From NCBI GenBank assembly GCA_009760855.2, contig WPIO01000005.1, forward strand, positions 422,501 to 432,500: DNA of 10,000 nt, read 5' to 3'. The translations under genes and the position numbers were made by a program. Of the stretch, positions 6,718-10,000 are shown piece by piece. Each line of letters begins with the position of its first letter. Positions within the stretch are counted from its first letter, which is position 1. The notes under the pieces are model-generated. The model did not search any database and had not been told where the DNA came from. It was given only the letters and a program-made list of their open reading frames with translations. Source of the stretch: Cristatella mucedo (Eukaryota; Bryozoa; Phylactolaemata; Cristatellidae).

Positions 6718-7115
6718 CCAAGAGAGCGACTATGGCCAAGCTCATGCTTTATATTATGGCCAGGTCATAAACCATGCAATAACCTCGTTCGCACATAATC
6801 ATTCATCGCGCTGCTCATGGCTGCCTCGGCTTATCGCTTCGTAGTCGGGGTTCGGCTATCCAGCGAATAATCGGGGAGGGGGGCATTGCAGCGCTTCCGC
6901 CCCCAACCAAAATTCTTTGGAGACCGTGCTGTTAGTTCTTATACTTACAAACTGGAACTCACTCTTGGCTGACGTCACTGCCTCACCTGACTTGACGACA
7001 TTTAAAGAGAAGCTTTAGGTCCATCTGTTCCTTACAACGTTCGCTCCGTCTCTATGGATTGTCCTCTATATGCTCAAGATATTGTGCATGATGTCACTAA
7101 CCAATTGAATGCTGC

Positions 7116-8160
7116 TTATGCAGCGTATTAAGGGTAAATGTCAAGCAAAATTCGGAGACGCAAACCAATAATAGGTTAGAGTACATTTCGAAAGACAAAC
7201 ATGTGAGAAATAGGACCTGAAGTTTTGATGATTTCCACTTCAAAGGAAAGCATTCGAAACGATTAGGCAAACCATGTCTAACCAGGAAGTAAAACGGAAG
7301 CTAAATATATATAAATAACAAACTTACTGCTTTCTGCATGCACGACTTGTGTCCCAGCTTGTTGAATCTTGGTACGGAGAGGTAGGTGATTGCAGTTAGC
7401 TGAGACACATGCTTGTGACATTTAAACAGCTTTATTACAGTATAGCTTTGTGTCTTGTAAATTCCACAAATAGGCCAATAGTTGACAGCGATGTGAAATT
7501 TCAAACGTGAGCTCAGGTATGCTCGTACACCACTGCAGTAACTCAGTTTTGATTTCGGTTGGATGAGCTTTGCTATACATTTCCATGATTGCAAAATATA
7601 AAGTCCCAGGATGTTCGATGACATGTGCAGCAAAAACTATGCAAATGAAAATCAGAAAGGAGACATTGCAGCTGTGTCCAAGCAGAGGTGAACGTGGATT
7701 GGAAATTGTAAGGATCCGTCAACTATTAGCCAGGTTAAGGAGTTTACAAGGCATACAGCTTCACTCAAATGAAACTGCTTAAAAATCACAAGCATGAACA
7801 TCAGCAAGCTGCAAACCCGTATCTCGATGTACCAATGTTCAGCAAAGTTGACACCGGGCAGCCGAGGAGCCAGCAGTGCAGAGCAAGTCTGCAGCAACTG
7901 CTGGAGTGACTGTGTCGCAGCAGCTGCTCGCGAAGTCGCCCAGGCACCCAGCGTGCTGGCTTTAGACAGTAAAGGTTGCCGGCCTTTGAGCGGGCATCGC
8001 ACACCGACTCGTATACCGCGCTCGCGAACTGCCGAACAGCTCGAGCACAAGCAGTGAGGAGGAAAAGCACTGGAGAAAAGCAAAAGTCCGCAGCGAGCGG
8101 GAGCGGCAGTGGAGGAGGGGGAGGCTGAAGCGATCGAAGTCGTCTACTTGGGATCTTTGA
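7116..8160. other. unassigned DNA
   Basis: The first 700 bp are AT-rich, and the last 300 bp turn GC- and CAG-rich. A 110-codon minus-strand frame (7301-7633) and frames of 70 to 143 codons around 7570-8083 show no motif, signal peptide or family resemblance, and they overlap each other on both strands. I regard them as chance frames. Confidence 0.45.
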
Positions 8161-8161
8161 C

Positions 8162-8245
8162 CGTCGGTGTCGGCCCAGGGGTAAGGTGCTCGCTCTTCTC
8201 GACCCAGGCTGTGGGTTCAAGTCCTTGAGCGGGCAATCCTTCATT
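8162..8245 (+). mobile_element. tRNA-like SINE unit 1 of a tandem pair
   Basis: An A-box-like TCGGCCCAGGGGTAAGG is at 8170-8186, and a good B box, GGTTCAAGTCC, is at 8214-8224. GAGCGGGCAATCCTTCATTA follows. The 3' flank does not pair with the 5' end, so a proper acceptor stem is lacking. Head wording (GGTAAGGTGCTCG) matches the SINEs at 6298 and 9969. It lacks the LINE-type hairpin tail. Confidence 0.7.
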
Positions 8246-8340
8246 ATTGGGTCGGGATGGCACACTAGGTAAGGCGATTGCTCTTCACGACCTCGGCACC
8301 GAGGTCGTGAGTTCGAATCCTTCGGTGGGCAATCCTTTAT
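8246..8340 (+). mobile_element. tRNA-like SINE unit 2 of a tandem pair
   Basis: An A-box-like TGGCACACTAGG is at 8258-8269, and a near-consensus B box, AGTTCGAATCC, is at 8310-8320. The unit ends GGTGGGCAATCCTTTATT, repeating the end of unit 1. The two B boxes are 96 bp apart. Between its boxes lies a perfect 11-bp inverted repeat (8286-8309). No LINE-type tail is present, so this is a related but separate family, or a truncated dimer. Confidence 0.7.
8286..8309. repeat. 24-nt inverted repeat in SINE unit 2
   Basis: CACGACCTCGG and CCGAGGTCGTG are perfect 11-bp arms around a 2-nt spacer. They fall where a tRNA would have its anticodon and variable regions, so this unit cannot fold as a normal cloverleaf there. 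Confidence 0.9.
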
Positions 8341-9737
8341 TGCAGCTGCAAGTGGCGACGATAGCATTATACGAAAAGAGGCTGACAAATCAGCTAGCAT
8401 TTTTTTAGCGCTTCGACGTCAATTTCGGAATGATTAGCTATTAACATTTGTCATCGTTGCCGATGGTTAAGCTTATTATTTTCATTTTTACGGATTAAAT
8501 CGGTCAATCAATAGAGATGAGCGAACGCGAATACCAACTGTAAGAAGAAGTTTTCTGAATCCTATCTGCATGGCCCTTAAACTAAAAAAAGCGGTTTTCA
8601 TGTTTGGTCGACATGCAGACTAATGCGCCACCTGTTCATAAACTTCACATTCTGCCGGTCCGGCTGCATCGACCGATTCATAAGTAAAATCGGTTGAAAT
8701 AAAGGACCAGCTTTAAGAGCACTTCTCGCTGGCTCCAGTGGGGTTCGCTCGCAGGTAGAATGAACTGTGCGTGGACACAAATTGCATCTTAAGTTAGCAT
8801 CAGCACACTAAGCAATCGAAGAGCCAATCGTGAGATTTAGTGTCGATTGATGCATTGATCAGCTCTTGTTTCCCTTTGTTCCGAACACAGTGTCTTATGA
8901 TCCTGGTTTTCCTGTTTTAGCCGTTTTCATCTACCAATCAAATTCTTTCCTTAACTTTGTTGCTTCGCAAATCAATCAAAAGCCAGCATGAGTTAATCGT
9001 GCTTTAAGCATGCTTCAGACGGTGAGTCTTGCTTCCTACTGGCTTCCGACGTACTCGAGCCTTCGGTGTAAACGTCACCAATACGGTAGGGGTGGTCCAA
9101 GACTTAGTTAAGAAATGATGAAAACTCATCTGCCAAACCCGGTTCTACTTCATCGGCCAAGACTTCGGCGAGACCTAGAAAGTGGCCAATCTTAGGCACC
9201 TTTCACGCCAGGTCTACTACCTTGCTTTGAAACGAACGCGGACGTCTTGATTGGCGAACTCATCTATGCGTTCGCCAGAGTCCCTGTTTATGGAGCGCTC
9301 TGAGCTCGGACATGAAAAATTTGGATTTTAAGTTGGCTTCTTCTGCTGTGGTTGAAACAAAGCATAAGCAGCGGCGGCTGCCAACTCCATTTCGCTGGGA
9401 TGTGCATCCGGGAGGGCATTTTCTACCTCCCTAACAAAGTAAGTTTCCCATGACCGCTCAGTGGGTGGAGCGAGAAGGAAGCCAGACTTGGAGCAAGATT
9501 GCTGTCTAAACCTCCCCAAAAAAAGAGGACCGAAGTAAGACTCGAGTAGGTAGGAAGCAGGTACGAAGCTCTGACTCACTGTCTAAACCAGGCTTAAGAG
9601 TGGCTGTAAAGCATCCAGTCTCATGCCTTCAGCCTACGTACATCCGATGACTAAGAATCGCTGCGAGGAAGGCAACGTTATTGCCCACAAGATACCTGGC
9701 AAAAGGTAAACAAATTTATGAAGTGTTCATAAATACG
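8341..9737. other. unassigned DNA
   Basis: No gene, RNA or transposon is recognised. The longest frames are a 60-codon one at 8598-8780 and an 83-codon one at 9328-9579, both on the minus strand. The second ends in an Ala-rich and Gln-rich stretch but has no family motif. No convincing splice-bounded exon could be supported. Confidence 0.45.
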
Positions 9738-9802
9738 ATTTCCTAATTGCCCATGTAAAGTGCCTAGACAGAGATTTAGTGCTCCGAGAGCGCTATACAA
9801 TG
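9738..9802 (+). mobile_element. LINE 3'-tail-only fragment (diverged)
   Basis: ATGTAAAGTGCCTAGACAGA at 9753-9772 and the sequence after it match the LINE tail, ending AGAGCGCTATACAATG before an AT tract. One outer-stem pair becomes G-T and one is mismatched. Upstream similarity to the fragment at 6438 stops at about the same point. It faces a minus-strand SINE across the (TA) tract. Confidence 0.7.

Positions 9803-9805
<3 letters not shown>

Positions 9806-9835
<30 letters not shown>
9806..9835. repeat. (TA)15 microsatellite
   Basis: Thirty bases of perfect TA repeat between two retroelement tails that point towards each other. It is probably the shared or merged AT-rich tail of both. Confidence 0.95.
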
Positions 9836-9841
<6 letters not shown>

Positions 9842-9969
9842 ATTTGCATAACGCCCTAAGATAACTTAATCTCTATTCAGGCGCTTCACGTATGCCTCGG
9901 GGCTCGAGCCCACGACCTCAGCCAGGCATTGGTCAGGGCGAGCACCTTAACCGACCAAACTAGCAGGCA
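9836..9969 (-). mobile_element. tRNA-derived SINE with LINE-like tail
   Basis: Read on the minus strand, this gives an A-box-like GTTTGGTCGGTTAAGG (9960-9945) and a B-box-like GGGCTCGAGCC (9911-9901). GTGAAGCGCCTGAATAGAGA and the 3' hairpin follow (arms at 9886-9880 and 9855-9850; the RNA form would have one G-U pair). It matches the SINE at 6298-6432 over head and tail. The ends are approximate, and the tail runs into the (TA)15 tract. Confidence 0.82.
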
Positions 9970-10000
9970 ATTATCATTACGTCTACGGGTGACTGAGTGG

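Larger units (their letters stand above)
6186..6902. other. insertion splitting LINE copy D
   Basis: About 715 bp that is absent from the LINE. In order, it holds a GC-rich piece with a 16-bp tandem duplication (6254-6285), a tRNA-derived SINE (6298-6432), a LINE 3'-tail fragment with an (ATT)n tract (6438-6535), and about 365 bp of unrecognised sequence including a nested hairpin at 6682-6717. The SINE accounts for only part of the insert, so more than one event is likely. Confidence 0.6.
5920..7018 (+). pseudogene. RT C-terminal pseudogene of LINE copy D (split)
   Basis: RT coding remnants run from 5920 to 6185 and from 6903 to 7018. They carry multiple frameshifts, and the reading frame ends early: TAG at 7016-7018 truncates the LKTHLF-type C-terminus. 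A plus-strand open frame at 5927-6211 covers the first remnant, but only its first 20 or so codons stay in the RT frame. It is non-functional, and older or faster decaying than copy A. Confidence 0.75.
5905..7115 (+). mobile_element. decayed LINE (copy D), split by a later insertion
   Basis: The left part (about 5905-6185) aligns to the RT C-terminal region of copy A. HLDMRNSLFAGIPYCAQR at 5936-5989 corresponds to HLDFCNSLLFGLPACAIR, and the DNA block from CCTGCACTG through TCACTCACTTTTTGG is clearly shared (about 6043-6102). The right part (about 6903-7115) resumes with TTTGGAGACCGTGC (6916-6929), CCTGACTTGACGACATTTAA (6986-7005) and a diverged 3' UTR. About 25-30 bp of LINE sequence is missing at the break, and roughly 715 bp of other DNA lies between the parts. 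The 3' tail and hairpin are not preserved. Confidence 0.8.

Noticed and set aside
5578-7115. Copies C and D as one twin-primed LINE insertion
   Set aside because: Both halves contain the same 3' UTR sequence, which a single twin-primed element would not.
8162-8340. Two functional tRNA genes
   Set aside because: Good A- and B-box matches, but the ends do not form acceptor stems. Unit 2 has an 11-bp inverted repeat in the anticodon region, and the heads match dispersed SINEs.
7801-8400. Minus-strand 199-codon frame as a protein gene
   Set aside because: It runs antisense through both tRNA-like units. Its repeated peptide (KDCPPKDSN and KDCPLKDLN) comes from the duplicated SINE ends, and the rest is GC-rich low complexity.
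9328-9579. Minus-strand 83-codon frame
   Set aside because: It has an ATG and a stop but no motif, signal peptide or context. The length is within chance for 10 kb in six frames.

Overview
This window reads as non-coding DNA from an animal (metazoan) nuclear genome. I found no intact host protein gene, no rRNA and no credible functional tRNA. The evidence for a eukaryote is the remains of L2/CR1-type non-LTR retrotransposons (LINEs), tRNA-derived SINEs with pol III A and B boxes, and many micro- and minisatellites. An invertebrate, perhaps a mollusc or another lophotrochozoan, is my guess from the style of the repeats; the sequence cannot settle it.

Layout. 1-600: unassigned DNA with a strongly AT-rich tract (about 291-427). 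605-1770: a 5'-truncated LINE on the minus strand (copy A). It has a (TAA)n tail, a 3' UTR, the C-terminal part of a reverse transcriptase (RT) ORF broken by one in-frame TGA, and a probable target-site duplication. 1805-1894: five 18-bp tandem units abutting the 3' end of a second, decayed minus-strand LINE fragment (copy B, 1895-2080). 2081-4140: mostly unassigned, with a likely LINE endonuclease fragment on the minus strand (about 3195-3335), a C15 and a G15 homopolymer, and a GC-rich CAG/CTG-rich stretch. 4141-5577: no recognisable gene. 5578-5885: LINE copy C (minus strand), head to head with copy D (plus strand, 5905-7115). Copy D is split by about 700 bp that holds a tRNA-derived SINE, a 3'-tail-only LINE fragment and an (ATT)n tract. 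7116-8160: unassigned. 8162-8340: two tandem tRNA-like SINE units. 8341-9735: unassigned. 9738-9969: a plus-strand LINE tail and a minus-strand SINE converging on a (TA)15 tract.

How the parts work together. The LINE copies and the tRNA-headed SINEs at 6298 and 9969 end in the same kind of roughly 45-nt hairpin (AAGCGCC...GGCGCTT), followed by an AT-rich microsatellite. This is the expected mark of a SINE mobilised in trans by a partner LINE, and both partners are present here. The hairpin keeps its pairing in copies B and C through paired changes. I see no evidence of a novel defence or metabolic system; the SINE/LINE tail relationship is the most interesting signal.
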